From Acidimicrobiales bacterium (GTDB taxonomy: Bacteria > Actinomycetota > Acidimicrobiia > Acidimicrobiales > Aldehydirespiratoraceae), in NCBI GenBank assembly GCA_033344915.1, contig JAWPML010000001.1:124001-188000 (forward strand): DNA of 64,000 bases. The letters are read 5' to 3'. This document shows positions 41,772 to 50,927 of this stretch, piece after piece. The position numbers and the translations under genes are program-made. The notes beneath the pieces were generated by a model. It had not been told where the DNA came from. It ran no database searches and worked only from the letters and a program-made list of their open reading frames with translations. Position 1 is the first letter of the stretch. Every line of letters begins with the position of its first letter.

Positions 41772-42263
41772 TCAGCGTCGGTTCTCGTCGATGGCGATCT
41801 CTGTCAGGACAGCCGCTTCGGCAACTGCGGCTGCAGAGTCGAGGTAGATCTTCAGCTGAACCGGCACGCCGTTGTGCGTGTCGGGCTCGGCATGGGAACG
41901 GCCCTCGGAGTGGCCAGGATCGCAGTAGATCTCCGTTCGGCCGCTGGTCAGGGTCACCGACGCGGCTCGTCGCCGCCGATGGCCGGCCGGGGGGTAGAGG
42001 TTGAGATAGTCGATCCGCTTCCCGTCGGGCAGCTCGATGGACACGCCGAGTTCGGTCGAGACCCGCTCGAGATAGTCGCGAATGTGTTCGGCTTGGTCTC
42101 GTGGGGCAATCGTCGTCACTCGCTTGGCGACGGCGTCAGACAGCACGCTCGGGCCGGTCATGGGGCGAGCCCCCAGCGGCGTGTCATCGCTGGGTTCAAC
42201 CTTCACTTCTTCGACGGTCGCCCCGTCAGGGAGCTCCACGGTGATGGAGATCGTGTATCGCAT
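41772..42263 (-). CDS. Hypothetical protein, first gene of small leftward operon
   Basis: A 163-residue protein starting at ATG 42263 behind GGAGG. It begins with a beta-strand domain (RYTISITVELPDGATVEEVK) and has a central helix (QAEHIRDYLERVSTELGVSI), a basic loop and an acidic end. No family is recognised. It shares a divergent promoter region containing a perfect palindrome with the TM0106-type gene. Confidence 0.55.
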   Translation of the reverse strand: MRYTISITVELPDGATVEEVKVEPSDDTPLGARPMTGPSVLSDAVAKRVTTIAPRDQAEHIRDYLERVSTELGVSIELPDGKRIDYLNLYPPAGHRRRRAASVTLTSGRTEIYCDPGHSEGRSHAEPDTHNGVPVQLKIYLDSAAAVAEAAVLTEIAIDENRR

Positions 42264-42296
42264 TGCTTCCTCCAGAATCTCTAGGTGATCGTAAGA

Positions 42297-42317
42297 CTAT
42301 CTGGAGATAGATATAAG
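42297..42317. promoter_or_regulatory. Palindrome and -10 box in divergent promoter
   Basis: CTATCT-GG-AGATAG (42297-42310) is a perfect dyad in an unusually AT-rich pocket, followed at once by TATAAG (42312-42317), a 5/6 match to the -10 consensus for the rightward gene. No clear -35 box was seen. A regulator bound here could control both the TM0106-type gene and the leftward pair. Confidence 0.45.
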
Positions 42318-42425
42318 ATCAAACGGTGATGAATCGCATCGAGACACGAAGACTTGATGGCTATCTGGGTTCGCTGTCACGGACAGGGCGTACAAGAGTT
42401 GCGATCGGAAGGCAGGCACCCGCGA

Positions 42426-45400
42426 ATGCGCTATGTAGACGGCGAGCTACGACACTCGGCGACGGATCTGGTGAACCACCTCGCCTGCCGCCACCTCACC
42501 GGCCTGGCCCGCGAGACCGCAGAGGGCCGCGCCGATCGGTCATGGGGCGCCGGCGGAGGCGGCCACGACCTGATCGCACGGTTCGGCGACGAGCACGAGG
42601 CCCGCTGTCTCGACCAGCTGCACGAACGCGGCATGAACATCGCGGAGATCGAGACCGGGCGCACATGGCCCGATGTCGAGCGCGCCGCAACCGAGACCAT
42701 CGAGGCGATGCGAAGCGGCGTCGACGCGGTCTTCCAGGCGACGTTCATCGACGGAGCCTGGAGCGGCCACGCCGATTTCCTGATGCGTGTCCCCGCAGCG
42801 ACCGACCTCGGCAACTGGGGGTACGAACCGGTCGACGCCAAGCTCGCCCGCTCGGCCAAGGTGCGGGCCATGCTGCAACTCGGCGAGTACGCAGCCCAGG
42901 TCGCCCGAGTCCAAGGAACGGCCCCCGAGAACGTTCACCTCTGGCTCGGATCCAACGAACGATTCACGTTCCCGACCGCCGACCTGGCCGCATTCCACCG
43001 CCGAAGCCGAAATCGTCTACTCGAAGATCTCGGACTCGACCTTCTCGCCGTCTACCCCTCACCGTGCGCCCACTGCGGGATCTGCCGTTGGAGCACCAAG
43101 TGCGACACACGACGCCGCGACGACGACCACCTGTCCTTCGTCGCCGGCATCCGGGCCGACCAGATCGACCGACTCGAAGCCGCCGGGATCACCACGCTCG
43201 AAGCACTCGCCGGAGCTAACGCTCAGAACTGCCCGGAAGGAGTCACCGCCCGAGGGTTCGAGCAGGTCCGCGCCCAGGCCCGCTTGCAGTTCGAGGCACG
43301 CGACGGAACACACCGATACGAGCTTCTCGACCCGACCGAACGACCCGAAAGCGGATTTCACCGGCTCCCGGAACCCTCCGAGCACGACCTCTTCTTCGAT
43401 CTCGAGGGAAACCCGTTCCGCGAAGAAGGAGGCATCGAGTACCTCTGGGGTATCAGCACCCGCGGCGACGAATACCACGAGTGGTGGGCCCACAACCCCG
43501 CTGAGGAGAAACGGGTCTTCGAGGAAGTCGTCGACCACATGATCAAGACCCGGCAACGACACCCCGAAGCACACATCTACCACTACGCCCACCACGAGGT
43601 CACGACACTCAAGCGGCTCATGGGTCAGTACGCCACCCGGGAGTCCGAGGTGGACGAGCTCCTCCGAGGCGGAGCGTTGGTCGATCTCTACGCGGTGGTG
43701 CGAGGTGCCGTCCGCTGCTCGACCGAGGGCTACTCACTGAAGGACATGGAACGCTTCTACCACTCCGCCGACGGCCGAGAAGGCCCAGTCAAGAGCGGCT
43801 TCGAGAGCATCGTCATGTACGAGCGATGGTGCGACGGCGGGAGCGACACGCTCCTCCGTGAGATCGCCGATTACAACAAGGAAGACTGCGTCTCCACCCG
43901 CGAACTCGACGACTGGCTCGAGGCCCGCCGTGACGAGGCGCTCCCACGGTTCGGTCCGATCGACCGACCCCAGCCGCTCGAGGGCAAGGCCGCCGAAGCG
44001 CTCGATGCCTACGAGGAGCGGGTCGTCGCCCTCCGCACCCAGCTGTTGCAGGACGTTGACGTCGCGTCGACCGGTCCCTCGGTTCCGACCGACTCCGACG
44101 ACAACGCGGCGGTCCCCGCCACCGGGTTCGACTGGCTCCCGCATGTCGGCGAATCGCCCGGGTCGGAGATGCAAGCCGACGACAGGGCCCTCTGGCTGCT
44201 CGCCCATCTCCTCGACTTCCACCGCCGAGAGGAGAAGTCCGACTGGTGGGCCCACTTCGCCAGGCTGGATATGGACGAGGACGAGCTCTTCGAGGACTCC
44301 GACGCGATCAGCGGACTGGCCTACGAAGGGATCGTGGACACGGTGAAGCGCTCGAACGTGCACCGGTTCACGTTCGACCCGGATCAGCCCTACAAGCTGA
44401 AGCCCGGGGGGAACCCGCCCATCGATCCGCGAACCGGCGAGAGCGCCGGCACGATCCATCGGGTCGACCCCGTGGAAGGCATCATCGAGCTCACCCGTGG
44501 GAAGAACAGCGCCAAGCCGCTTCCCGATGCCCTCATCCCAGCGAAGCCGGTACCGAACCCCAACGCTAAGGAAGCGCTCGAAGAGGTCGGAAACGACATC
44601 GTCGCCCACGGCCTCGACGGCACGCGATTCGGTTCGGTCGCTGATCTGCTCCGCCGCGGTTCACCCCGACTCGCCACCGGATCCCTCGCCGACCTGTCCG
44701 ACCTCGACGCGGGGGAGCGCGTCGTCGAGGCCGGAACCCGGCTCCAGGACTCCAGCCTCCCGATTCAGGGACCGCCGGGCGCAGGCAAGACCTACAACGC
44801 GGCGCGTCTCATCAGCCGGCTCGCCGCCGAAGGGAAACGGGTCGCAGTCTGCGCCAACAGCCACCGCGTCATCGAGAACCTTCTCACGGCAGCGCGCAAG
44901 GCCGACTCGTCGCTGCGGATCCTCAAAGCTGGTGGCGACGACCCGGAGATCGCCGACGTCGACCACGAATCCAACACCGAGGCACGGGCCATGGCCCTCA
45001 CCGGGGATCACGACGTCATCGGTGGGACCGTCTGGCTCTTCGCTCACCCGGAGCTTCGACAGGCGTTCGACATACTCATTATCGACGAGGCTGGACAATA
45101 CGGGCTGGCCAACACCATCGCCGCGGCCACCTGCGCCCTCTCGCTCGTGCTGGTCGGCGACCCCCAACAGCTCGACCAGCCGACCAAGGGCTCACACCCA
45201 CCCGGCGTCGACCGGTCGGCCCTCGCCCACGTCATCGGCACCGATCAGACCATCGACACCGAACGCGGGATCTTCCTCGACAGCACCCACCGGTTGCACC
45301 CCGACATCTGCTCGTTCGTCAGCGAGACGTCTTACGACGGACGTCTCCAACCTCACCAGAAGTGCTCCTGTCGGTCGATCGCCGGCGTCGACCACGGACT

Positions 45401-45869
45401 GCGATGGCACGCGGTCGAGCACGCGGGCAACCGCAGCCGAAGCCGAGAAGAGGCAGCTGTCGTCCGAGAGGTGGTCGACGACATGCTTGGCCGAGAGTTC
45501 ATCGACCACGACGGGACCACTCGCCCCATCGGCGTCGACGATGTGCTGGTGATCACGCCGTACAACGCGCAGGTGCGAGAACTTCGCGCCGCCCTGCCCG
45601 ACGGCGTCCTCGCAGGCACCGTCGATCTCTTCCAGGGCCGCGAGGCGCCTGTGGTCATCTACAGCATGGCCTCATCGTCGGCTGCGGACGCCCCGCGCGG
45701 ACTGGGCTTCCTGCTCGACCAGCGTCGCTTCAACGTTGCCGTCTCGCGCGCACAGCGACTCGCTGTTGTCGTCGCCAGTCCAGAGGTGCTCGACGCTCTC
45801 CCGTCGTCGGTCGGACAGATCTCGCTCGTCTCGACCGTCTGTCGATACGTCGAGGTCGCCTCCGCCTGA
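42426..45869 (+). CDS. TM0106-family RecB-like nuclease fused to SF1 helicase
   Basis: A protein of 1147 residues from ATG 42426, chosen because relatives begin with M-R-x-V-D-G; an upstream start at 42354 would add 24 residues. The N-terminal domain is RecB/Cas4-like, with a Cys cluster C-x2-C-x2-C-x5-C (SPCAHCGICRWSTKC, about 218-232) for an iron-sulfur centre. An RNase H-fold DEDD-type exonuclease follows (DLFFDLEGNPFREEGG, about 321; YNKEDCVSTREL, about 486). The C-terminal part is a UPF1/DNA2-like helicase: QGPPGAGKTY (about 781), IIDEAGQYG (about 883), and GFLLDQRRFNVAVSRAQ at the end. It processes DNA ends or RNA-DNA structures; its specific role here is unknown. Confidence 0.88.
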   Translation: MRYVDGELRHSATDLVNHLACRHLTGLARETAEGRADRSWGAGGGGHDLIARFGDEHEARCLDQLHERGMNIAEIETGRTWPDVERAATETIEAMRSGVDAVFQATFIDGAWSGHADFLMRVPAATDLGNWGYEPVDAKLARSAKVRAMLQLGEYAAQVARVQGTAPENVHLWLGSNERFTFPTADLAAFHRRSRNRLLEDLGLDLLAVYPSPCAHCGICRWSTKCDTRRRDDDHLSFVAGIRADQIDRLEAAGITTLEALAGANAQNCPEGVTARGFEQVRAQARLQFEARDGTHRYELLDPTERPESGFHRLPEPSEHDLFFDLEGNPFREEGGIEYLWGISTRGDEYHEWWAHNPAEEKRVFEEVVDHMIKTRQRHPEAHIYHYAHHEVTTLKRLMGQYATRESEVDELLRGGALVDLYAVVRGAVRCSTEGYSLKDMERFYHSADGREGPVKSGFESIVMYERWCDGGSDTLLREIADYNKEDCVSTRELDDWLEARRDEALPRFGPIDRPQPLEGKAAEALDAYEERVVALRTQLLQDVDVASTGPSVPTDSDDNAAVPATGFDWLPHVGESPGSEMQADDRALWLLAHLLDFHRREEKSDWWAHFARLDMDEDELFEDSDAISGLAYEGIVDTVKRSNVHRFTFDPDQPYKLKPGGNPPIDPRTGESAGTIHRVDPVEGIIELTRGKNSAKPLPDALIPAKPVPNPNAKEALEEVGNDIVAHGLDGTRFGSVADLLRRGSPRLATGSLADLSDLDAGERVVEAGTRLQDSSLPIQGPPGAGKTYNAARLISRLAAEGKRVAVCANSHRVIENLLTAARKADSSLRILKAGGDDPEIADVDHESNTEARAMALTGDHDVIGGTVWLFAHPELRQAFDILIIDEAGQYGLANTIAAATCALSLVLVGDPQQLDQPTKGSHPPGVDRSALAHVIGTDQTIDTERGIFLDSTHRLHPDICSFVSETSYDGRLQPHQKCSCRSIAGVDHGLRWHAVEHAGNRSRSREEAAVVREVVDDMLGREFIDHDGTTRPIGVDDVLVITPYNAQVRELRAALPDGVLAGTVDLFQGREAPVVIYSMASSSAADAPRGLGFLLDQRRFNVAVSRAQRLAVVVASPEVLDALPSSVGQISLVSTVCRYVEVASA

Positions 45870-45879
45870 TCGATCCTGG

Positions 45880-45906
45880 GTCACGTTCGTATCTCGAACG
45901 GGTGAC
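45880..45906 (+). terminator. Hairpin after the TM0106-type gene
   Basis: GTCACGTTCG and CGAAC..GTGAC pair around the loop TATCT, with a 2-nt bulge, 11 nt after the stop codon at 45869. There is no T tract, so it is a terminator candidate on position and stem only. The remaining 140 nt to the next ATG hold nothing recognisable. Confidence 0.4.
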
Positions 45907-46045
45907 TCAGATGCCGAGACGACCGCGGGGATGCCCGAACTGAGGTTGAGCGCAAAGCTAGGCCTCGATCGCCACTGAGGCCGGTTCCGCGTCCAAGCGC
46001 CGATCGCCGCAGGCGCCCGTCACAGCGGCCACGTACGGTCGGAAC

Positions 46046-48349
46046 ATGCGCCCAGACCTGTGGTTCGATCGGACGGCCTCGCCTGTGCTCCTCGCGCAGC
46101 TGGAGGAGGGCGGTTCGCTTCATCGACTCCGAGGTCGCGTGGCTGCTGCCCCGCTGCTCCTGGACCTGCAGTTCCGCCGCGAATCCAAGGGCAGGATCTG
46201 TTCGCTGAGCCTCTATGCCGGGCTCTCCGCGATCCTTACGATCGACGAGCGTGATGGCCTCTTCCGGCTTCGCTCCCACGCCACCTACAAGGCACGTTGC
46301 GGGTTCGACGACGACTGGGTGTTCTGGTTCGACGCCGACGAGCTTGCGATCCGGATGGACTCCGTCGACGCCTACATCGACCGTGTGCTCGCCGACGACG
46401 AGATCCTCCCTCGCCTGACGAACCGTGAGGGTGAGGTGCATGCGGCGATCTGTTCCGGCACCCCGATCCACGTCATCCAACGCGAGGCCACCGCCGCATT
46501 CGTCGACCAACCAACGAAGGACCGGATCAAGGCGACGCTTGTGGAACCGGTGGTCGCCGCTGTCCAAGCCGCCCCCCGTACCGACTCGTGGTGGCCCGGC
46601 GTACGAGACCGTGGCGTGATGCCCTCGCCCGGTCTGGAAGTCGACGTCCTCGCGCTCGACGGCGCAGGGCGGCTTCTGGTGATCGAGGCCAAACCGGCTG
46701 GTGAGCTGAAGGGGATCACGTTCTCGCCAGTGCAGGTGCTCGTCTACGCGCGACTCTTCCGGCGTCTTCTCGCCGAGGAGGGTGCGGCCGAGTTGATCGG
46801 GCGAATGCTCGACGACCGTGTCGCGGTCGGGCTCACCGAAACCGGTCCGGCTCCGAGTTCTCCGATCGAGATCGTGCCTGTGGTCGCAATCGGCGCAGGC
46901 GCTCGCAGCCCCGTTGCGCTCGAGCGCCTTGCCGCAGTCGCCGACGCGCTCGCCGGCGTGTGGGAGGCGTCCGACGTCGCCCCGCTCGAGGTGTGGTTGC
47001 TCGACGAGACCGGCGACATCGCCCACACGTGGCGGCCCATCGACGGGCCGGCCCCCGCTGATGCCGGAGTCCCGGCGACGGCTGGGCCGCGAAGCGGGGG
47101 GTCGTTCGCAGCTGCCGCTCGCGCCGCCGCGACGGCGTGGAAGTCGTCGACCCCTGCACTCAATGAGGACGCGCGTCGAGCGGCTCCATATCGGGGCCGT
47201 GGCGCGTCGCTGCCCTTTTGCCTCCCGACCGAACACGCCGAGAGCAACCTCTTGCCCGACGCCCGCGAGATCGCCCTCGAGCGGTTCGCCGCGGCGGGGA
47301 TTCCGTGGCATCAGGGAATCGACGCCGGCCCTTCCAACCACCTCCTGTCCTCCCAGGTCATGTGCGCGAACGCCCTCGCCCCACTCGTGGACCAGCCCGA
47401 CGCCCTCCGGCGACTGTTCGAACCCCATCTCTCGATTGGCGAGGTGGTTCCCTTCGACGCCAGCACTCCGTCACCCTTCGATGCGACCGACCACGTCGTG
47501 TTCGAGTGGAACGGTGCGCACGACCACCTCGGCGAGCGAGGCGGAACCGCCGGCACGCGAGGCGCGCACTCGACCGCAGTCGACGCCGCGATTCGCTACC
47601 GCACCGAAGCAGGCGACATCGAGGTCGCGCTGATCGAATGGAAGTACACCGAGCAATACCGGGGGCATCGCCTCTCCGGCGGAGCCGCATCGATGCAGAC
47701 ACGCTACGGGCGGTACCGGCGGCTCTTCGACGACCCCGACGCGCCCATCCGAAACGATGTGGTCGACTACCACTCGTTGTTTCGGGAACCGCTGTATCAG
47801 CTGATGCGTCAGCAGCTTCTCGCCTGGCGCATGGAGCAGGCGCGGGAACTGGGCGCCGAGCGAGTGAGGCTGGTCGTCGTTGCGCCGTCTCTCAACCACG
47901 AGCTCGCCACGTCCTACGAACCGGAAGCGCTCAAGGGAGCGGCGGAGCTGGGTGATGACCCCACCGTCCACGAGATCTGGCGGCAGCTGCTGCGCCGGCC
48001 CGACCGGTTCGTCTACGTCGACGGCACCGACTTTGTGGCTCCCGGAGCCCCGACCTCTGACGAGTTCAAAGCGAGATACGGCCACATCCGAGTCGATGCT
48101 GGCCCTCGGATCCCAGGGCCGGCTCCCGAGGATCTGAGAAGTGCCGCGTCGTACGCCCAGATGGTCCTCTCCCGGGTAGGCGGCGAAGGGGGCGTTATCG
48201 CGCAACTTGCCGATCTCGATGACCGCCGCCTGCGGTCACTCGATCCCGTGCTTGCTCGGCGACTGGTCGATCGACTCCACCACCTGGCCGAAGACGCCCG
48301 TCGGCTCCGCGCCGAGGACGTCTTCGAGGCCCTGCACAGGAGCGAGTGA
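46046..48349 (+). CDS. PGN_0703-like protein with two PD-(D/E)XK domains
   Basis: A 767-residue protein. The N-terminal half (about 185-290) has a nuclease-like signature: PGLEVDVLALDGAGRLLVIEAKPAG with D-x9-ExK spacing. The C-terminal half resembles the PGN_0703 putative restriction endonuclease family: SNHLLSSQVMCANALAPLVD (about 432), FEWNGAHDHLG, and the catalytic strand DIEVALIEWKYTEQYRG (about 527) with D/E-x-K. Two nuclease modules in one chain are unusual. It follows the TM0106-type helicase-nuclease after 176 nt on the same strand. Likely DNA-degrading; substrate unknown. Confidence 0.72.
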   Translation: MRPDLWFDRTASPVLLAQLEEGGSLHRLRGRVAAAPLLLDLQFRRESKGRICSLSLYAGLSAILTIDERDGLFRLRSHATYKARCGFDDDWVFWFDADELAIRMDSVDAYIDRVLADDEILPRLTNREGEVHAAICSGTPIHVIQREATAAFVDQPTKDRIKATLVEPVVAAVQAAPRTDSWWPGVRDRGVMPSPGLEVDVLALDGAGRLLVIEAKPAGELKGITFSPVQVLVYARLFRRLLAEEGAAELIGRMLDDRVAVGLTETGPAPSSPIEIVPVVAIGAGARSPVALERLAAVADALAGVWEASDVAPLEVWLLDETGDIAHTWRPIDGPAPADAGVPATAGPRSGGSFAAAARAAATAWKSSTPALNEDARRAAPYRGRGASLPFCLPTEHAESNLLPDAREIALERFAAAGIPWHQGIDAGPSNHLLSSQVMCANALAPLVDQPDALRRLFEPHLSIGEVVPFDASTPSPFDATDHVVFEWNGAHDHLGERGGTAGTRGAHSTAVDAAIRYRTEAGDIEVALIEWKYTEQYRGHRLSGGAASMQTRYGRYRRLFDDPDAPIRNDVVDYHSLFREPLYQLMRQQLLAWRMEQARELGAERVRLVVVAPSLNHELATSYEPEALKGAAELGDDPTVHEIWRQLLRRPDRFVYVDGTDFVAPGAPTSDEFKARYGHIRVDAGPRIPGPAPEDLRSAASYAQMVLSRVGGEGGVIAQLADLDDRRLRSLDPVLARRLVDRLHHLAEDARRLRAEDVFEALHRSE

Positions 48350-48414
48350 GCGGACAAGCGCTCACCGAACGACGCGCGCCGACTCGTTCCTTGGGCCAGT
48401 GCAGGTTGGACGAA

Positions 48415-49566
48415 TCAGCCCGATCTCGGCGGATCGATCGCCAGCGGGAGCATGTGGTAGCGGCGTTCAGGCTGCTCGGGGTCGTGGAACGACACCCGCA
48501 CCCGCGGATCGCCGACCTCGATCACGAGCCGGTTGCTCCTGAGTTGCCGTAGCAGCGCGAGGAGCGTCCACATATGCAACCCGACGGTGCAGGCGTCGCC
48601 TTCGAGCTCCGCCTTGCATGTCTCGCGGCCGGAGCCGACCTGCCGGTCGAGAGTTCGCACGCCGACGGTGCCAGGCTCGAGATCGAGCCACACCCGAGCC
48701 GGACGATCCCCGCCGGAGAAGGGCGACACGTGTTCGACGGCGCGCCGCAGCCGCGCCCGTTGCACGGTGGCCACTCGGGTCGTCGGCGTGGTGCGCAGCG
48801 GCTCGTAGTCCGGGAACCCTGAGGGTGTGTGATCGACGCGGATCGAGGTGTCGCCGGCGACGAAGTCGATCTGGTGCGCGCCGATCCGCACCTCGACCCG
48901 GCGTCGCTTGGGCATGGGCCGGCCGAGGTCGTCCATAGCCTCGGGCGGGACGATGAGCGGGGCATCGAGGGGGTCCTCTGCCGACCGGTCGCGGAACTCG
49001 GCGATCGCCAGCGTCTCCAGATCGGTTGCCGCGAACCGGAGGATGTCGCCACGCGCCGTGATCTCGAGACCGGCGAGGTCGGGCCGCCAACCGTAGCGGT
49101 GCGACATCGACAGCACCGTGTGATCGAGGCCCGCTCGGAAGGCGTCGCCGCCGAGACTCGCGCCATGCAGCGGGTGGACCGGGCCGTTGGGCGGGAGGAC
49201 GAGATCGGCCGGGATGGCGAGGAGTTCGGCGCGATACGCCCGTGACCGGAACTCGATCGACGCGTCATCGCCCTCGAACTCGGCATCACCCGAACGTCTC
49301 GACAGGACCACCCGCCGCAGCGGTTCGAGCGGCAGCACCAGCGACCCGCTCCCGGTCCCGTCGATCGGGATCCGCTGCTCCAGCGTGACCGGAGGCCGCG
49401 TCACCGTGAGTGTCAGCCAGCCGTCTTCGATCGTCGTCCACACACCGCTGTAGGCGAGTGCTCGGCGGCCGGTCCCTACGACCCGCGCGGCTGAACGCAT
49501 CGCTCGGGCGAGCGTGTGCCGGCTGCATGAGAACCGATACCCCATCGCCGTCATCCTGTCAGCCAT
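48415..49566 (-). CDS. Divergent DNA sliding clamp (DnaN-like)
   Basis: A 383-residue homologue of the beta clamp of DNA polymerase III. Clamp features in order are an N-terminal SCSRHTLARAMRSAARVVGT, a central LRFAATDLETLAIAEFR (equivalent to the LxxVATDGHRLA motif), IRVDHTPSGFPDYEPLRTTP (matching the FPDY segment), and the terminal strand YHMLPLAI (like YxVMPMRL). Length fits three clamp domains. It is too divergent from housekeeping DnaN and sits in an accessory context downstream of a PemK-like gene, so it is probably a second clamp carried by the island or by a former phage. The nearest gene downstream, on the other strand, ends 65 nt away. Confidence 0.78.
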   Translation of the reverse strand: MADRMTAMGYRFSCSRHTLARAMRSAARVVGTGRRALAYSGVWTTIEDGWLTLTVTRPPVTLEQRIPIDGTGSGSLVLPLEPLRRVVLSRRSGDAEFEGDDASIEFRSRAYRAELLAIPADLVLPPNGPVHPLHGASLGGDAFRAGLDHTVLSMSHRYGWRPDLAGLEITARGDILRFAATDLETLAIAEFRDRSAEDPLDAPLIVPPEAMDDLGRPMPKRRRVEVRIGAHQIDFVAGDTSIRVDHTPSGFPDYEPLRTTPTTRVATVQRARLRRAVEHVSPFSGGDRPARVWLDLEPGTVGVRTLDRQVGSGRETCKAELEGDACTVGLHMWTLLALLRQLRSNRLVIEVGDPRVRVSFHDPEQPERRYHMLPLAIDPPRSG

Positions 49567-49625
49567 GTCAAGCGGCCGATCACCGCAGGGTCACCAGCAC
49601 CCACCGGAGCTCCCCCCGCCTGTCC

Positions 49626-50237
49626 TCACAGCCCGAGCCGGCGTCGATCCTCGCGTTCGAGCACGCCTATGAGCGGGCCCAGCGTCGTCCGGGCAACCCA
49701 GGTGGCCTCTGCGCTCACCTGCGACGATTTGCGAAGCCCCGCTTCGCGCCAACGGAGCAGCCGGCGGCCGGAGTCCGACTTTCGCACCGTTGTTCCCGAT
49801 CCGTAGATCGGGCAGACGCACGCGTGCTCGCCGTCGATCTCGACGACGACACACGGCCTCACCTTGGCGGTTGCGCCCCGGTCACGGCCGGACGTGGCGT
49901 ACGAGTTGAACGCGATGACCGCGGTGCGAACCTGGCCGACCGCGACCGGCACATCCGGCGGAGACGTTTCCAGTGGTTCGCCGTTGATCGTCACAGGGGG
50001 CACATGGTCCGAGTCGATGGGCTGCAGATCGTCGGCCGACAACGGTGGGGCCGGCTCGACGACGCGAGTCACCCGCGCCTTCGCACCGATGATCTCGAGA
50101 TCGATCACAGCCTCCATCCCGACCACAAGGTGCGACTCGCCGATGGTCGCCTTTCCTCGTGCTCCGGTGACGACGTTGCGGAACTCCAGAGTGGAGTCGC
50201 GCAGGTCGAGCACGCGGACTCTGATCACTTCGTTCAT
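49626..50237 (-). CDS. PemK-like protein with extra N-terminal domain
   Basis: A 203-residue protein starting at ATG 50237 with GAGGG upstream. The first 85 residues are a beta-rich domain (VIRVRVLDLRDSTLEFRNVV, ATIGESHLVVGMEAVIDLEI) of no known family. The rest is PemK/MazF-like: VRTAVIAFNSYATSGRDRGA, AKVRPCVVVEIDGEHACVCP, VSAEATWVARTTLGPLIGVL. The K-x-RP-x-VVV strand is the PemK hallmark. It is 59 nt upstream of the clamp gene on the same strand. There is no adjacent antitoxin gene; the fused N-terminal domain might hold that role. Confidence 0.65.
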   Translation of the reverse strand: MNEVIRVRVLDLRDSTLEFRNVVTGARGKATIGESHLVVGMEAVIDLEIIGAKARVTRVVEPAPPLSADDLQPIDSDHVPPVTINGEPLETSPPDVPVAVGQVRTAVIAFNSYATSGRDRGATAKVRPCVVVEIDGEHACVCPIYGSGTTVRKSDSGRRLLRWREAGLRKSSQVSAEATWVARTTLGPLIGVLEREDRRRLGL

Positions 50238-50350
50238 CGGGCCCTCTTTCGTTACCGACTCTCGTACCGGACCGCCGTGACGGGCGCTCGCCGCCAGTCT
50301 TCGTGTCACGGCGCGACCGTACCTAGAGGGTGACGAGCGAGGGAGAGGCA

Positions 50351-50842
50351 ATGACCAGGATGGAAGAGTCGTGGTTGACGGCAGGACCGGATTGGTACGG
50401 ATTTCACGGGCGGCTGGTCCACACGCTGGCAAGCCTGGCGGAGGACGAGTTCCTCGTGATCTCGCGGCGTGACGTCAATCGGTACGTGCAGTTCGCGGCG
50501 CAGGGGAGCGACGGGATGCGGGTCGAGACCACGGCCAACACCTATCTCGAGCCATGGGAACAGCTAGCCGTGGGCGACCTGTTGGCGCTCGACCGTCTGG
50601 GCTGGACGCCCCCAACCTCACCGCTGGCGACGTCGCCCGAACACGACCCGCACGGCTCGCCGAACTACTTCCGTGACTGGCCGACCCCGGTCCCTCACGG
50701 CGAGATCGCGTGCCTCGCGGTGGCGACGCTCACGGTGGTACATCGGGTGGACGACTTCGACCTCCTCGCGTACGACGCCTTCCACGCGACCGGGCGTCCC
50801 ATCGATCTACCCGAGCTCGGACTCGCGAGGCCGGGGACCTGA
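50351..50842 (+). CDS. TY-Chap (YbjN/T3SS chaperone-like) domain protein
   Basis: A 163-residue protein starting at ATG 50351 behind GAGAGG. RYVQFAAQGSDGMRVETTAN, TYLEPWEQLAVGDLLALDRL, GWTPP and SPNYFRDW follow the consensus of the TY-Chap family (YVQF...E..N.yL...LGW..P...pN). These are small chaperone-like proteins often found in defence-related gene clusters and beside AAA/vWA proteins. The start behind a ribosome site and the short gap to the deacetylase-like gene (85 nt) suggest a joint unit. Confidence 0.7.
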   Translation: MTRMEESWLTAGPDWYGFHGRLVHTLASLAEDEFLVISRRDVNRYVQFAAQGSDGMRVETTANTYLEPWEQLAVGDLLALDRLGWTPPTSPLATSPEHDPHGSPNYFRDWPTPVPHGEIACLAVATLTVVHRVDDFDLLAYDAFHATGRPIDLPELGLARPGT

Positions 50843-50927
50843 TCTTCGGCGAGCGACGTGACGGGTCCACGCGACCCGGCACGGCACGGCGGCGCCGACA
50901 CAACGACGATCATGAAAGGCTCACACC

